This document shows positions 1 to 10,028 of a stretch of DNA of 64,000 bases, piece by piece (the first letter of the stretch is position 1; every line of letters begins with the position of its first letter). This stretch comes from Pseudomonas sp. RGM2987 (lineage in GTDB: Bacteria > Pseudomonadota > Gammaproteobacteria > Pseudomonadales > Pseudomonadaceae), in contig NZ_JALJDX010000208.1 of NCBI RefSeq assembly GCF_022952855.1, positions 18,352 through 82,351 of the forward strand. The letters are read 5' to 3'. The position numbers and the translations under genes are program-made. Below the pieces are notes generated by a model. That model did no database searches and was not told the origin of the DNA. It was given only the letters and a program-made list of their open reading frames with translations.

Positions 1-233
1 CCCGCAGTCGGGTAGCGCACATGGCCGATGCCCATGTGGCCGACCAGGCGCTGCATGTGACGCTGGTGGAACACGTCACGTACCAGGCCGTTGTCCTTGC
101 GCAGGAATAACCGGCCATCATGGCTGGTCACGATACCGGCAGCGTCCTGGCCGCGGTGCTGGAGCACGGTTAGCGCGTCATACAGCGCCTGATTGACGTT
201 CGACTTACCGACGATACCGACGATGCCACACAT
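1..233 (-). CDS. purF: Amidophosphoribosyltransferase, N-terminal part (cut by window edge)
   Basis: PurF makes 5-phosphoribosylamine from PRPP and glutamine, the first committed step of purine synthesis, in the cytoplasm. Only the first 77 codons are present; the family is about 500 residues. The visible part begins MCGIVGIVG, which places the N-terminal nucleophile Cys right after the initiator Met, and continues with [10 protein letters not shown] and HVRYPTAG, all typical of the Ntn glutaminase domain. cvpA lies 41 bp upstream on the same strand, the usual cvpA-purF order. The identification is firm; the PRPP-transferase domain lies outside the window. Confidence 0.97.
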   Translation of the reverse strand, partial: MCGIVGIVGKSNVNQALYDALTVLQHRGQDAAGIVTSHDGRLFLRKDNGLVRDVFHQRHMQRLVGHMGIGHVRYPTA

Positions 234-274
234 GCGACGCAACCCCTACTTAATGGATCTGAACTGAACAACCC

Positions 275-835
275 TTACTGCGGCGTTTTGGCCATCGGCA
301 AGAGCTGTTCCTTGAACGGTATTTCAGCGGGTACGCTGATACCGCTGGCAAGCCACTGACTGCTCCAACCCAGGATCAGGTTCTTGGACCAGTCTGCGAC
401 CAATAGAAATTTTGGCACGAGCCGGGACTCCTGCCACCACGTATCCTGCTGCACCGGCCCCAGGCTCAACAGCCCGACAGCCACGACCACCAGCAACGCG
501 CCACGCGCGGCGCCAAAGGCCATGCCCAGGAACCGGTCCGTCCCGGAAAGCCCGGTGACGCGAATCAGTTCGCCGATCAGATAATTGATCATGGCGCCAA
601 CCAGCAAGGTGGCGACGAAAAGGATGGCACAGCCCGCGATCACGCGAGCCGACGGGGTTTCGATGTATCCGGCGAGGTACTGGGACAGCGAGCCACCAAA
701 CATCCAGGCTACGACTCCCGCGATGATCCAGGTCAGCAGCGAGAGGGCTTCCTTGACGAAGCCGCGGCTCAGACTGATCAATGCGGAGATGGCGACGATC
801 GCAACGATCGCCCAGTCAACCCAGGTAAATGGCAC
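275..835 (-). CDS. cvpA: CvpA family inner-membrane protein
   Basis: A 186-residue integral membrane protein of the CvpA (colicin V production) family. Four hydrophobic segments are visible, at roughly residues 5-25, 30-50, 62-88 and 104-126, followed by a soluble tail. In other bacteria CvpA is linked to colicin V export and envelope stress tolerance; its molecular activity is unknown. It starts at GTG (MPFTWVDWAIV), the only reasonable start in front of the first membrane helix. It sits directly upstream of purF, the standard gammaproteobacterial arrangement, so the two are probably co-transcribed. Confidence 0.93.
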   Translation of the reverse strand: MPFTWVDWAIVAIVAISALISLSRGFVKEALSLLTWIIAGVVAWMFGGSLSQYLAGYIETPSARVIAGCAILFVATLLVGAMINYLIGELIRVTGLSGTDRFLGMAFGAARGALLVVVAVGLLSLGPVQQDTWWQESRLVPKFLLVADWSKNLILGWSSQWLASGISVPAEIPFKEQLLPMAKTPQ

Positions 836-924
836 GGTGCAGCCTACGGACGGATGAGGCGGCGCATTTTAGCAGAGCGCAGGGCTGTCGGTAAGCTGCG
901 TGTTTGAAATCAGATAAATCGCCG

Positions 925-1605
925 TTAACCGCGCTCGGGCTGGAAGCGCACCACAAAACCCTTGAGGTTCTGCTGGCGACCCAGCAGATCACGCAGGCGG
1001 TCGGCTTCGGCGCGCTCGATCAACGGGCCGACGAAGACCCGGTTCTTGCCGTCTGCGGAGCGGATATAGGCGTTGTAGCCTTGGCTGCGCAAGGTTTTCT
1101 GCAGGTTTTCGGCACTTTCACGACTGGTCAGGCTCGCCAGTTGCACCGACCAACTGACCGACAGACCATTGGCATCCACCCGACTCTGGGTCGTGTCCGG
1201 CTTGCTGGGCGCAGCGGTGATCGGCTGGGTCGGGGCCGGCTTGACCGCCGGAGCGGCCGGAACAGGCGTCGGCGCGACAGCCGGTTTGGTCGGCGCAGCC
1301 GGAGCATTGGCCACGGGCGCAGAGGGTGCAGGCGCAATCGGCGTCGACGGCGCAGCAGGCTGCCCGGCCAGCTCTTCGTCACTCGGCACAGGCTCTTGAG
1401 GCAACTCCTGCGGTTCAGGCACCGCTACCGGCTGGACCTGCACCGGCGCAACCGCCGGCGCCTGGGGCGCTGCTGGCGCATCGACGGTGACCTGGCGCTG
1501 CTCATCCTGACGGGAAAACAGCATCGGCAAGAAAATCACCGCCAGGGCCACCAATACCAGGGCCCCGACCATGCGCTGCTTGTACGCCTTATCCAGCAAT
1601 GCCAT
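925..1605 (-). CDS. dedD: SPOR-domain cell division protein, DedD-like
   Basis: A 226-residue protein with one N-terminal membrane helix (about residues 12-32), a long Pro/Ala-rich linker (about 35-145) and a C-terminal SPOR domain (about 148-226; VSWSVQLASL to FVVRFQPE). SPOR domains bind denuded septal peptidoglycan, so this is a divisome-associated periplasmic protein. The start [14 protein letters not shown] was chosen because it gives the short basic N-terminus expected before the helix. It overlaps the end of folC by 17 bp, which suggests coupled translation. The folC-dedD-cvpA-purF order supports the name. Confidence 0.9.
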   Translation of the reverse strand: MALLDKAYKQRMVGALVLVALAVIFLPMLFSRQDEQRQVTVDAPAAPQAPAVAPVQVQPVAVPEPQELPQEPVPSDEELAGQPAAPSTPIAPAPSAPVANAPAAPTKPAVAPTPVPAAPAVKPAPTQPITAAPSKPDTTQSRVDANGLSVSWSVQLASLTSRESAENLQKTLRSQGYNAYIRSADGKNRVFVGPLIERAEADRLRDLLGRQQNLKGFVVRFQPERG

Positions 1606-2896
1606 CTGCCGCTTCCTCCGTGGTGTGCCGGGCCAGCCATTGAAGGGCCTCGGCAACACAAAAAAATGATCCGAACAGCAGAATTTCGTCCTCGGCCGTC
1701 GCCTGGGCGGCCTGCCCTTCCAGCGCGGCCGCCACGCTGCCATAGGCTTGTACGACGGCACCGTGGCGCTGCAAGGCCTCCTGCAACTGCGTCGCCGTAC
1801 GTGAGCGCGGCGAATCCAGCGGTGTGACCGCCCACTGTTGGACACTAGCATCCAACGCGGCGACAACGCCATCCAGATCCTTGTCCGACAGCAAGCCGAA
1901 CACCGCCAGACGTCGACCTGTCACCGGCCGCCGCGCCAAGCGCTCGGCCAGGTACTGAGCCGCATGGGGATTGTGGCCGACATCCAGCAGCAGGTTCACA
2001 CGCTTGCCTTGCCAGTCGAACTGCCGGCGGTCGAGGCGACCGACAATGCGCGTCGCCTGCAGAGCCTCGATGATCTGCCTGGCATCCCACGGCAGCCCCA
2101 GCAGCAGATAGGCCTGAAGCGCCAGCGCAGCGTTTTCCATCGGCAGGTCCAGCAGCGGCAGGTCGCGCAACTCCACTGGATTACCCTGGGCATCGCTGCC
2201 ACGCCATTGCCAATGCTGCTCGGTCATTGCCAGGTCGAAATCCCGACCGCGCAGAAAGAACGGGCAGCTCAGTTCGCGAACCTTGTCCAGCAATGGCTGG
2301 GGTGGATTGAGGTCGCCACAGAGTGCGGGCGCGCCCTGGCGAAAGATACCGGCCTTCTCGAAGGCCACGGATTCGCGGGTGTCGCCCAGGTAGTCGGCAT
2401 GGTCCACGCCGATACTGGTGACCAGCGCGATGTCCGCATCCACCAGGTTGACCGTGTCCAGCCGCCCGCCCAGGCCGACTTCCAGCACGACAGCATCAAG
2501 ACCGGCCCGGGCAAACAGCCAGAACGCCGCCAGGGTGCCCATCTCGAAGTAAGTCAGGGATATATCGCCACGCCCGGCTTCTACCGCGGCAAAAGCTTCG
2601 CACAGCGCGGCGTCAGAGGCTTCGACGCCATTGACCTGCACCCGCTCGTTGTAGCGCAGCAGGTGCGGCGAACTGTAGACGCCGACAGTCAGCCCCTGGG
2701 CCCGCAGCAGCGAGGCCACGAAGGCGCAGGTCGAACCCTTGCCGTTGGTGCCGGTGACGGTGATGACCCGGGGCGCCGGCTTGGCCAGTCCCATGCGGGA
2801 CGCTACCGCTTGTGAGCGCTCCAGCCCCATGTCGATGGCCGAAGGATGCAACTGCTCAAGGTAGGCGAGCCAGTCGCCCAGGGTGCGTTGGGTCAT
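1589..2896 (-). CDS. folC: Bifunctional dihydrofolate synthase / folylpolyglutamate synthase
   Basis: FolC joins glutamate to dihydropteroate and then extends the polyglutamate tail of folates, using ATP, in the cytoplasm. The 435-residue protein is of normal length and carries the P-loop TGTNGKGST at residues 48-56, the Mur-ligase-type central ATPase core and the usual C-terminal domain. Its ATG overlaps the accD stop in an ATGA tetranucleotide, so translation of the two is very probably coupled. The 3' end overlaps dedD by 17 bp. Confidence 0.97.
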   Translation of the reverse strand: MTQRTLGDWLAYLEQLHPSAIDMGLERSQAVASRMGLAKPAPRVITVTGTNGKGSTCAFVASLLRAQGLTVGVYSSPHLLRYNERVQVNGVEASDAALCEAFAAVEAGRGDISLTYFEMGTLAAFWLFARAGLDAVVLEVGLGGRLDTVNLVDADIALVTSIGVDHADYLGDTRESVAFEKAGIFRQGAPALCGDLNPPQPLLDKVRELSCPFFLRGRDFDLAMTEQHWQWRGSDAQGNPVELRDLPLLDLPMENAALALQAYLLLGLPWDARQIIEALQATRIVGRLDRRQFDWQGKRVNLLLDVGHNPHAAQYLAERLARRPVTGRRLAVFGLLSDKDLDGVVAALDASVQQWAVTPLDSPRSRTATQLQEALQRHGAVVQAYGSVAAALEGQAAQATAEDEILLFGSFFCVAEALQWLARHTTEEAADGIAG

Positions 2897-3813
2897 AGCC
2901 CGGCAGGGACCGGTGGAACCACGATCGGCTCGATCGGCGCCGCGACGAAGGTCGGCGTCGGCAGGCCCATCAGTTGCGCCAGCAGGTTACCCAGGCGCGG
3001 ACGCAGCTCACGACGGTCGATGATCAGGTCAATCGCGCCGTGCTCCAGCAGGAACTCGCTGCGCTGGAAGCCTTCCGGCAGTTTCTCGCGCACGGTCTGC
3101 TCGATCACTCGCGGACCGGCGAAGCCGATCAGGGCTTTCGGCTCGCCGACGATCACGTCGCCCAGCATCGCCAGGCTGGCGGAAACACCACCGTAGACCG
3201 GGTCGGTCAGTACCGAAATGAACGGAATACCTTCTTCACGCAGACGCGCCAGCACCGCAGAGGTCTTGGCCATTTGCATCAGGGAGATCAGTGCTTCCTG
3301 CATCCGCGCGCCGCCGGAAGCAGCGAAGCAGATCATCGGGCAACGGTTTTCCAGGGCATGGTTGGCGGCACGAACGAAGCGCTCGCCGACGATAGCCCCC
3401 ATGGAACCGCCCATGAACGAGAATTCGAACGCCGAGACCACCACCGGCATGCCCAGCAGGGTGCCGCTCATGGACACCAGGGCGTCCTTTTCACCGGTCT
3501 GCTTCTGGGCAGCGGTCAGGCGATCCTTGTATTTCTTGCCGTCGCGGAATTTCAGACGATCCACCGGCTCCAGGTCGGCACCCAGCTCCACGCGGCCTTC
3601 AGCGTCCAGGAAGATATCGATACGGGCACGCGCGCCGATGCGCATGTGGTGGTTGCACTTGGGGCAAACGTCCAGGGTCTTTTCCAGCTCCGGGCGGTAC
3701 AGCACCGCTTCGCAGGATGGACATTTGTGCCACAGACCTTCAGGCACCGAGCTTTTCTTCACCTCGGAACGCATGATCGAAGGGATCAGTTTGTCTACCA
3801 ACCAGTTGCTCAT
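2893..3813 (-). CDS. accD: Acetyl-CoA carboxylase carboxyltransferase subunit beta
   Basis: AccD pairs with AccA to transfer the carboxyl group from biotin carboxyl carrier protein to acetyl-CoA, giving malonyl-CoA for fatty-acid synthesis. The 306-residue length matches the family. The N-terminal zinc ribbon is intact (Cys31, Cys34, Cys50, Cys53), followed by the crotonase-fold core with [10 protein letters not shown]. The ATG start is preceded by an AGAAAGAAAG purine stretch. A 257-bp gap separates it from trpF, which leaves room for its own promoter; I saw no convincing terminator in that gap. Confidence 0.98.
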   Translation of the reverse strand: MSNWLVDKLIPSIMRSEVKKSSVPEGLWHKCPSCEAVLYRPELEKTLDVCPKCNHHMRIGARARIDIFLDAEGRVELGADLEPVDRLKFRDGKKYKDRLTAAQKQTGEKDALVSMSGTLLGMPVVVSAFEFSFMGGSMGAIVGERFVRAANHALENRCPMICFAASGGARMQEALISLMQMAKTSAVLARLREEGIPFISVLTDPVYGGVSASLAMLGDVIVGEPKALIGFAGPRVIEQTVREKLPEGFQRSEFLLEHGAIDLIIDRRELRPRLGNLLAQLMGLPTPTFVAAPIEPIVVPPVPAGL

Positions 3814-4070
3814 GCTTTCTTTCTCCAGTACCGGCGGCCCGAACGCTCTGGTTCGCGGCCCCGCGTATGCCCTTGAGCTAAATTCATTTGTGCGGCGAGG
3901 TTCCAGAGGCCGCCACGGTCAGCGCGAAACATGACCTGCGTGCAGCCAATCGACCTCAGCCATCCCGACAACCGCTGCACTGCGGTTGCCCCAACGCTAT
4001 TGGCCCGCCCGAAGACGGTGCCTGCCTGCTTTGTACAGTGCAGGTATGGACGGCGGCAGTCTGCCAGCCG

Positions 4071-4703
4071 TCACATTGACGACTGGCAGCTGCGCACAGC
4101 CGCCATGAACGCGCGAATCTTTGCTGGATCCTTGATGCCCTTGCCCTGCTCCACCCCACCGCTCACGTCCACCGCGTAAGGGCGAACCTGACGAATAGCC
4201 CCGGCGACGTTGTCCGCCGTCAGGCCACCGGCCAGGATGATCGGTTTGCTCAGGCCCTGGGGCACCAACGACCAGTCGAACGCTTCGCCGGTACCGCCGG
4301 GAACGCCTTCTACGTAGGTATCGAGCAAAATGCCGCTGGCGCCGACAAAGGCGTCACAACGGGCGGCGATGTCATCCCCGGCCTTGACCCGCAATGCCTT
4401 GATGTACGGACGATGCCAGCCTTCACAATCGGCGGGCGTCTCGTCGCCATGAAACTGCAACAGGGCCAGCGGCACCGCATCGAGTATCTCGCCCAGTTCG
4501 CAACGACTGGCGTCGACGAACAGGCCTACCGGGGTCACGAACGGCGGCAAGGCCTGGATGATCGCCCTCGCCTGCTGCACCGTCACCGCCCTTGGGCTCT
4601 TGGCGTAGAACACCAGCCCGATGGCGTCGGCCCCGGCCTCGACCGCCGCCAACGCGTCCTCGACGCGGGTGATCCCGCAAATCTTGCTGCGAACGGCCGA
4701 CAT
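4071..4703 (-). CDS. trpF: Phosphoribosylanthranilate isomerase
   Basis: TrpF isomerises N-(5-phosphoribosyl)anthranilate to CdRP, the third step of tryptophan synthesis. The 210-residue TIM-barrel protein begins [13 protein letters not shown]; Cys9 in KICGITR is the catalytic base, and the catalytic Asp is in AVDVSGGVE near the C-terminus. A longer reading with 16 extra residues is open upstream, but [10 protein letters not shown] matches the family start. It is separate from the trp operon genes, as is usual in Pseudomonas, and lies between truA and accD. Confidence 0.97.
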   Translation of the reverse strand: MSAVRSKICGITRVEDALAAVEAGADAIGLVFYAKSPRAVTVQQARAIIQALPPFVTPVGLFVDASRCELGEILDAVPLALLQFHGDETPADCEGWHRPYIKALRVKAGDDIAARCDAFVGASGILLDTYVEGVPGGTGEAFDWSLVPQGLSKPIILAGGLTADNVAGAIRQVRPYAVDVSGGVEQGKGIKDPAKIRAFMAAVRSCQSSM

Positions 4704-4766
4704 GTCGTGAAAACTCCAAGGCAAATCCGTGAAAGTCCCGGATGGTAGCAAATGCTGCGCAGGGCG

Positions 4767-5621
4767 TCAGCCGTCGAGTTCGGAGAAGCCCGTGAGGAAA
4801 TGTGGCCCGATGTAACGCTGCGGCAACTCGAATTCATCGCGGTATTCGACCTGCACCAGGTACAGGCCGAATGGATGCGCGGTCACGCCGCCGGAGCGCC
4901 GGACCCGACTGTCGAGCACGTCCTTGATCCACTCCACCGGTCGCTCACCGGCGCCAATGGTCATCAACACACCCGCGATATTGCGCACCATGTGGTGCAG
5001 GAAGGCACTGGCGCGGATGTCCAGCACGATCATCTTGCCGTGACGGGTCACGCGCAGGTGATGCAGCTCCTTGATCGGCGATTTGGCCTGGCACTGCCCG
5101 GCACGAAAGGCACTGAAATCATGCACGCCGACCAGGTACTGCGCGGCCTCGGCCATGCGCTCGACGTCTAGCGGGCGGTGGTTCCAGGTGATTTCTTCGT
5201 TCAGGTGCGCCGGGCGGATCTGATCGTTGTAGATCACGTAGCGATAACGCCGGGCGATGGCCTTGAAGCGCGCATGGAAATGCGCCGGCATCACCTTGGC
5301 CCAACTGACACTGACATCATGGGGCAGGTTGATATTGGCGCCCATGACCCAGGCTTTCATCGAGCGCTCGGCCTGGGTGTCGAAGTGAACCACCTGGCCG
5401 CAGGCGTGCACGCCGGCATCGGTCCGGCCGGCGCAATGCAACGACACGGGTGAGTCGGCGACTTTGGACAGTGCGTTTTCCAGGGTTTCCTGCACGGTCA
5501 ATACGCCGGAAGCCTGGCGCTGCCAGCCGCGATAGCGCGAGCCTTTGTATTCAATGCCCAAGGCGATCCGGGAAAAGCCTTCGGCCGCCATTTCGGCGGC
5601 CGGGTTGTCTATGTTTGCCAA
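4767..5621 (-). CDS. truA: tRNA pseudouridine(38-40) synthase
   Basis: TruA converts uridines 38-40 of the tRNA anticodon arm to pseudouridine. The catalytic Asp lies in CAGRTDAGVH (Asp68 with the start used here). The start is uncertain: a TTG (MANIDNPAAEMAAEGF) matches the N-terminus I recall from related Pseudomonas TruA proteins and has an AGG about 10 nt upstream, while an ATG ten codons later (position 5591) would give MAAEGFSRIAL. The core enzyme is unaffected by this choice. It sits between fimV and trpF, as in P. aeruginosa. Confidence 0.94.
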   Translation of the reverse strand: MANIDNPAAEMAAEGFSRIALGIEYKGSRYRGWQRQASGVLTVQETLENALSKVADSPVSLHCAGRTDAGVHACGQVVHFDTQAERSMKAWVMGANINLPHDVSVSWAKVMPAHFHARFKAIARRYRYVIYNDQIRPAHLNEEITWNHRPLDVERMAEAAQYLVGVHDFSAFRAGQCQAKSPIKELHHLRVTRHGKMIVLDIRASAFLHHMVRNIAGVLMTIGAGERPVEWIKDVLDSRVRRSGGVTAHPFGLYLVQVEYRDEFELPQRYIGPHFLTGFSELDG

Positions 5622-5722
5622 GGAATTACAGCCTGCTGAGGTACGCAAAGGCGGGCATTATAAGGCCGCAGGTTTGGGATGCCAGTGCAACTGTCGATAC
5701 AGTGGTGAACAGGCTGGCGTCA

Positions 5723-5935
5723 TCGCGAGCAGGCTCGCTCCCACAGGGGCAGCGGCGGATGCGGGATTGGCGTTCCCCATGTGGGAGCGGGCTTGCTCGC
5801 GAAGACGGCAGCACAGTCAATATTGATGTCGCCTGACACGACGCTTTCGCGAGCAAGCCCGCTCTCACAGGGGCCGGGGTAAACACAGAACCTGCAACAC
5901 CGAAAATCCCATGTGGGAGCGAGCCTGCTCGCGAT
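5723..5935. repeat. Four REP-like units (family A) forming two inverted pairs
   Basis: Four copies of the 24-bp unit with core GTGGGAGCGGGCTTGCTCGC occur in alternating orientation at about 5723-5745, 5780-5803, 5846-5869 and 5912-5935, so neighbouring copies can fold into long hairpins. This is the intergenic REP/REPIN type known from P. fluorescens. The whole 5622-6018 gap between truA and fimV holds only these repeats and the fimV terminator. Confidence 0.9.
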
Positions 5936-5968
5936 GAGGCCCGCCCAGGCGCCAACCACCTTTCGCCT

Positions 5969-6001
5969 AAAAAAAAACGGCAGCCTCACCGGCTGCCGTT
6001 T
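5969..6001 (-). terminator. Rho-independent terminator of fimV
   Basis: A perfect 10-bp stem (AACGGCAGCC / GGCTGCCGTT) with a TCACC loop is followed on the minus strand by a run of nine T residues, 17 bp beyond the fimV stop codon. This is a textbook intrinsic terminator ending the fimV transcript before truA. Confidence 0.93.
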
Positions 6002-6018
6002 CTGCTAACTCGAGAACT

Positions 6019-8613
6019 TCACGCCAGGCGCGACAGCATCTCTTTGGCTTCGCTCTGCTGGGTGGCATCGCCTTCGCTGAGGACTTCGCCGAGGATATCC
6101 CGGGCGCCGTCGTTGTCGCCCATGTCGATGTAGGCCTGGGCCAGGTCGAGCTTGGTCGCCACCTCGTCAGTACCGCTGAGGAAGTCGAAGTCCGGCTCAT
6201 CCTCGGCGCCGACCATTGCGTCTTCAGCAGTAAAGGTCGGCTGACCCAGGCTGTCGGACAGCCGATCCAGCTCGGCGTTGACGTCGTCCAGCTCCGACTC
6301 GAAGGCATCCTTGGGCGCGGCAGGCGCGTCCATTTCGTCGGCCAGGGAGAGGTCGAAGTCCGCTGGCAGCTCAAGATCGTCCGCCGGCGTGTCAGACACC
6401 GCTGGCACGTCGGCCGCAGGCAAGTCGAAGCCCTTCAGGTCGTCGCCCAGATCCAGCAGGAAGTCTTCATCATCCAGAGCCGCCACGGGTGCCGGCGCAT
6501 CGGCACCCAGGTCCAGGTCGAATTCCGACAAGTCGTCCAGGCTTTCGTTGGCCTGGGTCTGCTGCTGGAGCACCGACTCGAAACTCAGGTCGTCATCTTC
6601 CGGGAACGCATCCAGCTCGGCGACAGGCTCGGAGGCCGGCGCAACCGGCGTCGCGTCCAGGTCTTCCAGGCTCAGGTCGAAGGCGCTGTCCAACTCCTCG
6701 TTGGTTGGCGCCTTGTCTTCCAGCAGCTCCTTGACGTACTGAGCATCCAGCTCGGCTGCTACAGCTGCCGCGGCGAGACCGGCAGTGGCGGCGACCGCCA
6801 TGGCCGGGAAACGGCTCTTGAGCTGTTCGACCTGAGCGTAGTTATCGCCATTGGCCACCAGTTGGCGCTCCTGGGCAACGAATGCATCGCGGTCACCCTG
6901 CTGCCCATAGACTTCCATGAGTTTGAGGCGCAGGTCGCTGCGCCCAGGCTCGGCCTTGATGCCCTGCTCCAGCATGTCAGCGGCCTGGTTCAAGCGACCA
7001 CGATCGATGTGGGCCTGGGCCTGGGGCAGCACGTCGTCGGAGCGCTCGGCTGCCGGCGCCACCAGTGGCGCGGCAATAGGCGGTGTAACGATCACTGGCG
7101 CGACCACCGGGGCCGGCCTGGCTACCGGCGCAGGAGCGGGCTCGAGCTTCACGCTCGGCGGTGGGACCTCAATGCCCTCGAAACTGTTCGGGGGCAGATC
7201 GAGCTCCGGGGAGAAGTCGGCCTCCTCCTCGAGGGCGCGCGCCATGCGCAAGTGTTTCTCGGCTTCCTGCTGGGCCTTGCGCCGGCGGGCAAGCAACAAC
7301 AGCAGCAACAGAAGGAGCAGAGCCCCACCGCCAATCAACCCCAGCAAGATCGGATTGGTCAGCAGGTCGTTGTATTTCTGCTCATTGGAAGCAGGAGGCG
7401 CTGGCTCGACCGGCGCGACAGGTGGCGTCGCTTCAGCCGCTGCTTCAGGCGCGGGCGCAGGTGTAGGCGCCACGGCCGGAGCCCGTGCCGCTGGCGCCTG
7501 GGCCAACTCCGCCGACATCACTGGAGGTGCTTCACCAGCCGGCGGAACCGCCGCGCCGTCGGCCTGCATCTTGGCCAGCTGATTGTTCTTCAGCTCGATC
7601 AGGCGCTGCAACTTGTCCAGCTGGCTCTGCAGATCAGCCATGCGACTTTTCAGTTCTTCGTTATCCCGGCGAGCCGCATCGAGGCTTTCCTGGGTCACTG
7701 CAAGCTTGTTGTTCAGTGCCTGGGCATCACCGGCAGCGCCCTTGCCCTTGGCGCCCGCCTTCGCCGATTCGGCCGAGACCAGGCTCAGGTTGTCGCGACC
7801 GGCGGCTTGCGCCGGTGCGCCTTCGCCGCGACCCCGCTTGGTCGCGTCCAACTGCTGCTTGCCGGCACCCGCCACGCTGCGGCGTCCGGAACGCCAGGCG
7901 GCGTTCTGCGCGGCGACTTCAGCGATGGCCTGGGGTTGCGGCAAGGCCGTGCTTTGTACCGGGTCCGGCAGACGCAGCACCTGGCCGGTCTTGAGCAGAT
8001 TGATATTGCCGTTGATGAAAGCGTTCGGGTTCAGCGCCTGGATCGCCAGCATGGTTTGCTGGACCGATCCGCCGTTGCGCACCTTGGCGGCGATTTCCCA
8101 CAAGGTGTCGCGCGGCGTAGTGGTGTACTGGGACGGCTTGGTAGCGCCAGTGACCGGCGTGGAGACAACCTGAGACGGCTTGGCCCGGGCGGCGTCAGCG
8201 GCCTGCGGCGAGAATTTGGACGGATCGAGCAAAACACTGTAGTCACGCAACAGGCGACCGTTGGGCCACATCACCTGCACCAGGAACTTGACCATCGGTT
8301 CGGACAGCGGCCGGCTGGACGTTACCCGCAGCACGCTCTTGCCGTTGGCGTTGATGACCGGGGTGAAGGCCAGGTCATTGAGGAAGGCCTGGCGGTCGAC
8401 CCCGGCCTTGGCGAAGTCATCGGGCGAGGCCAGGCTCGGCACGACTTCGGCAGCAGTCAATTGCTGGACGTCGAGCAGTTCGATCTCAGCAATCAGGGGT
8501 TGGTTCGGCGTCGACTTCAGGGTCAACTCCCCAAGCCCGAGCGCCTGCGCCATACCGGAAGACAGCGCCGAGGCGGCCGCTATTGCTAATACCAGTTTGC
8601 GAACTTGAACCAT
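6019..8613 (-). CDS. fimV: FimV/HubP family polar hub protein
   Basis: An 864-residue inner-membrane protein that in pseudomonads organises the cell pole and supports type IV pilus assembly and twitching through cAMP signalling. Visible parts: signal peptide (about 1-25), conserved FimV N-domain, LysM peptidoglycan-binding domain (about 163-218), a coiled coil (about 300-350), a Pro/Ala-rich linker, one membrane helix (about 422-442, with ten consecutive leucines), a very acidic cytoplasmic region and a C-terminal TPR-like FimV motif (TKLDLAQAYIDMGD). The start MVQVRKLVLAIAAA was chosen because it gives a proper signal peptide; 36 further upstream residues are open but look non-coding. Confidence 0.95.
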   Translation of the reverse strand: MVQVRKLVLAIAAASALSSGMAQALGLGELTLKSTPNQPLIAEIELLDVQQLTAAEVVPSLASPDDFAKAGVDRQAFLNDLAFTPVINANGKSVLRVTSSRPLSEPMVKFLVQVMWPNGRLLRDYSVLLDPSKFSPQAADAARAKPSQVVSTPVTGATKPSQYTTTPRDTLWEIAAKVRNGGSVQQTMLAIQALNPNAFINGNINLLKTGQVLRLPDPVQSTALPQPQAIAEVAAQNAAWRSGRRSVAGAGKQQLDATKRGRGEGAPAQAAGRDNLSLVSAESAKAGAKGKGAAGDAQALNNKLAVTQESLDAARRDNEELKSRMADLQSQLDKLQRLIELKNNQLAKMQADGAAVPPAGEAPPVMSAELAQAPAARAPAVAPTPAPAPEAAAEATPPVAPVEPAPPASNEQKYNDLLTNPILLGLIGGGALLLLLLLLLLARRRKAQQEAEKHLRMARALEEEADFSPELDLPPNSFEGIEVPPPSVKLEPAPAPVARPAPVVAPVIVTPPIAAPLVAPAAERSDDVLPQAQAHIDRGRLNQAADMLEQGIKAEPGRSDLRLKLMEVYGQQGDRDAFVAQERQLVANGDNYAQVEQLKSRFPAMAVAATAGLAAAAVAAELDAQYVKELLEDKAPTNEELDSAFDLSLEDLDATPVAPASEPVAELDAFPEDDDLSFESVLQQQTQANESLDDLSEFDLDLGADAPAPVAALDDEDFLLDLGDDLKGFDLPAADVPAVSDTPADDLELPADFDLSLADEMDAPAAPKDAFESELDDVNAELDRLSDSLGQPTFTAEDAMVGAEDEPDFDFLSGTDEVATKLDLAQAYIDMGDNDGARDILGEVLSEGDATQQSEAKEMLSRLA

Positions 8614-8822
8614 AGCCTCTTCCTTTGTTTGAACATTCCTCGGCCAGCGAGAACGTGTTGATGCCGCTGCCGTAAGGCATTGCGCGCAGCCCCGAAGCGA
8701 CGGTGCGCGCGATCGTTTCACTCATGCCCCGGGAAAGCCTCCAGAGGGAGGTTCGCCTTCAGCATCCTGACCAAGCATAGCGCCCAGCTAGAATCATTCG
8801 ACAAATTGCCGCCAAGTATCTT

Positions 8823-9833
8823 TTACAGCAACTCTTTTATCAACAACTCCGCCACCTGCACCGCATTGAGTGCCGCGCCCTTGCGCACGTTATCTGACGT
8901 CAGCCACATATTAAGTTCCGCCGGATCGTCGATGCCGCCGCGCACACGTCCCACGTAAACCACATCCTGGCCCACCGCATCGCCCACTGGCGTCGGGTAA
9001 TCACCCGCCTCTACCAGCTCAATACCGGGCGCGGCTTCCAGGGCGGCATTCACCTGGGCCAGGTCAACGGCCTTGGCAGACTGTACAGTCACGCTAAAGC
9101 TATCGCCGAAAAACACTGGAGCTTGAATGCAAGTCACTGAAATTTTTAACAAAGGTTGATTCAACACCTGGCGCAACTCACGCACCAGGCGCTTTTCCAA
9201 CTGCGTGTGGCCCTGCTCATCCGCCGGACCCACCTGGGCCAACAGGTTGAATGCCATCTGCCGATCGAAAAACTTCGGTTCCAATGGCCGGACGTTGAGC
9301 AGCTCGGCGGTCTGGCGTGCCAGTTCGCTCACAGCGACGCGGCCCTGGGCGGACACCGCGAGGCTGGCGGTCACGCTGATGCGCTGCAAGTCCAGGCAAT
9401 CGCGCAGTGGTGCGAGTGCCACCGCCAGCGCCGTGGCCGAAGCGCTGGGACTGCTGACCTGGAAGGGTTTTGCCAGACCGGCCAACACCTGGGCGTTGGC
9501 TTCCGGCACGATCTGCGGCGCCTGCTCCGGCGGCAAGGCGCCCGACAAATCGATCAGCGCACAACCGGCGGCGCTGGCGCGCGGGGCGAAACTCAGGGAC
9601 ACCGCCGGGCCAGCGGCGAAGAACGCCAGTTGGACTTTGCTGAAGTCGAAGTCGTCGACCTCTCGCACCCGCACGTTTTTCTTGCGAAACATCACCGAGC
9701 TGCCTGCCGATTCGCTGCTGGCCAGCAGGTGCAGGTTGCCGATCGGGAAGTCCCGCTCTTCGAGAATCTGGACAAGGGCTTCGCCGACAGTACCGGTGGC
9801 GCCGATCACGGCAATATCAATGGACTGGCTCAT
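8823..9833 (-). CDS. usg: Aspartate-semialdehyde dehydrogenase homologue lacking the catalytic Cys (USG-1 type)
   Basis: A 336-residue Asd-family protein with the nucleotide-binding glycine motif GATGTVG (11-17) and the general fold, but the active-site segment reads VSSPSASATAL (about 126-136) instead of the N-C-T/S found in working enzymes, so the nucleophilic cysteine is missing. This matches the USG-1-like paralogue found beside asd in Pseudomonas. Its role is unknown; it probably does not catalyse the Asd reaction. The start MSQSIDIAVIGATG follows the family; a 39-residue upstream extension runs into a repeat element and is rejected. It lies between asd and fimV. Confidence 0.88.
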   Translation of the reverse strand: MSQSIDIAVIGATGTVGEALVQILEERDFPIGNLHLLASSESAGSSVMFRKKNVRVREVDDFDFSKVQLAFFAAGPAVSLSFAPRASAAGCALIDLSGALPPEQAPQIVPEANAQVLAGLAKPFQVSSPSASATALAVALAPLRDCLDLQRISVTASLAVSAQGRVAVSELARQTAELLNVRPLEPKFFDRQMAFNLLAQVGPADEQGHTQLEKRLVRELRQVLNQPLLKISVTCIQAPVFFGDSFSVTVQSAKAVDLAQVNAALEAAPGIELVEAGDYPTPVGDAVGQDVVYVGRVRGGIDDPAELNMWLTSDNVRKGAALNAVQVAELLIKELL

Positions 9834-9910
9834 GGGTCTACCTCGGGTAAAACGGGGGGAGCGGCACTTTACCGGGCGGTGGGCGGGCAAGCAATTGAAC
9901 ACAAGAGAAC

Positions 9911-10007
9911 CTGTGGCGAGGGAGCTTGCTCCCGCTCGGTTGCGCAGCAACCGCTAGAGTTTTGGGCCTGCTTCGCAGCCCAGCGGGAGCAAGCTCCCTC
10001 GCCACAG
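9911..10007. repeat. Long palindromic element (family B), copy 1
   Basis: Perfect 26-bp inverted arms, each with the core GTGGCGAGGGAGCTTGCTCC, occupy 9911-9936 and 9982-10007, separated by a loop that is itself partly self-complementary (GGTTGCGCAGCAACC). The element lies between asd and the usg-like gene. Confidence 0.9.
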
Positions 10008-10028
10008 AGAACCTCACCCAACCGAGAT

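Noticed and set aside
5723..5935. Regularly spaced repeats resembling a CRISPR array
   Set aside because: Units alternate in orientation, spacers differ in length and are similar to each other, and no cas genes are present.
6862..8589. Long open frame antisense to fimV, about 575 codons
   Set aside because: It is in a high-GC shadow frame of a clearly coding gene, full of Arg/Gly/Leu, with no domain and no ribosome-binding site.
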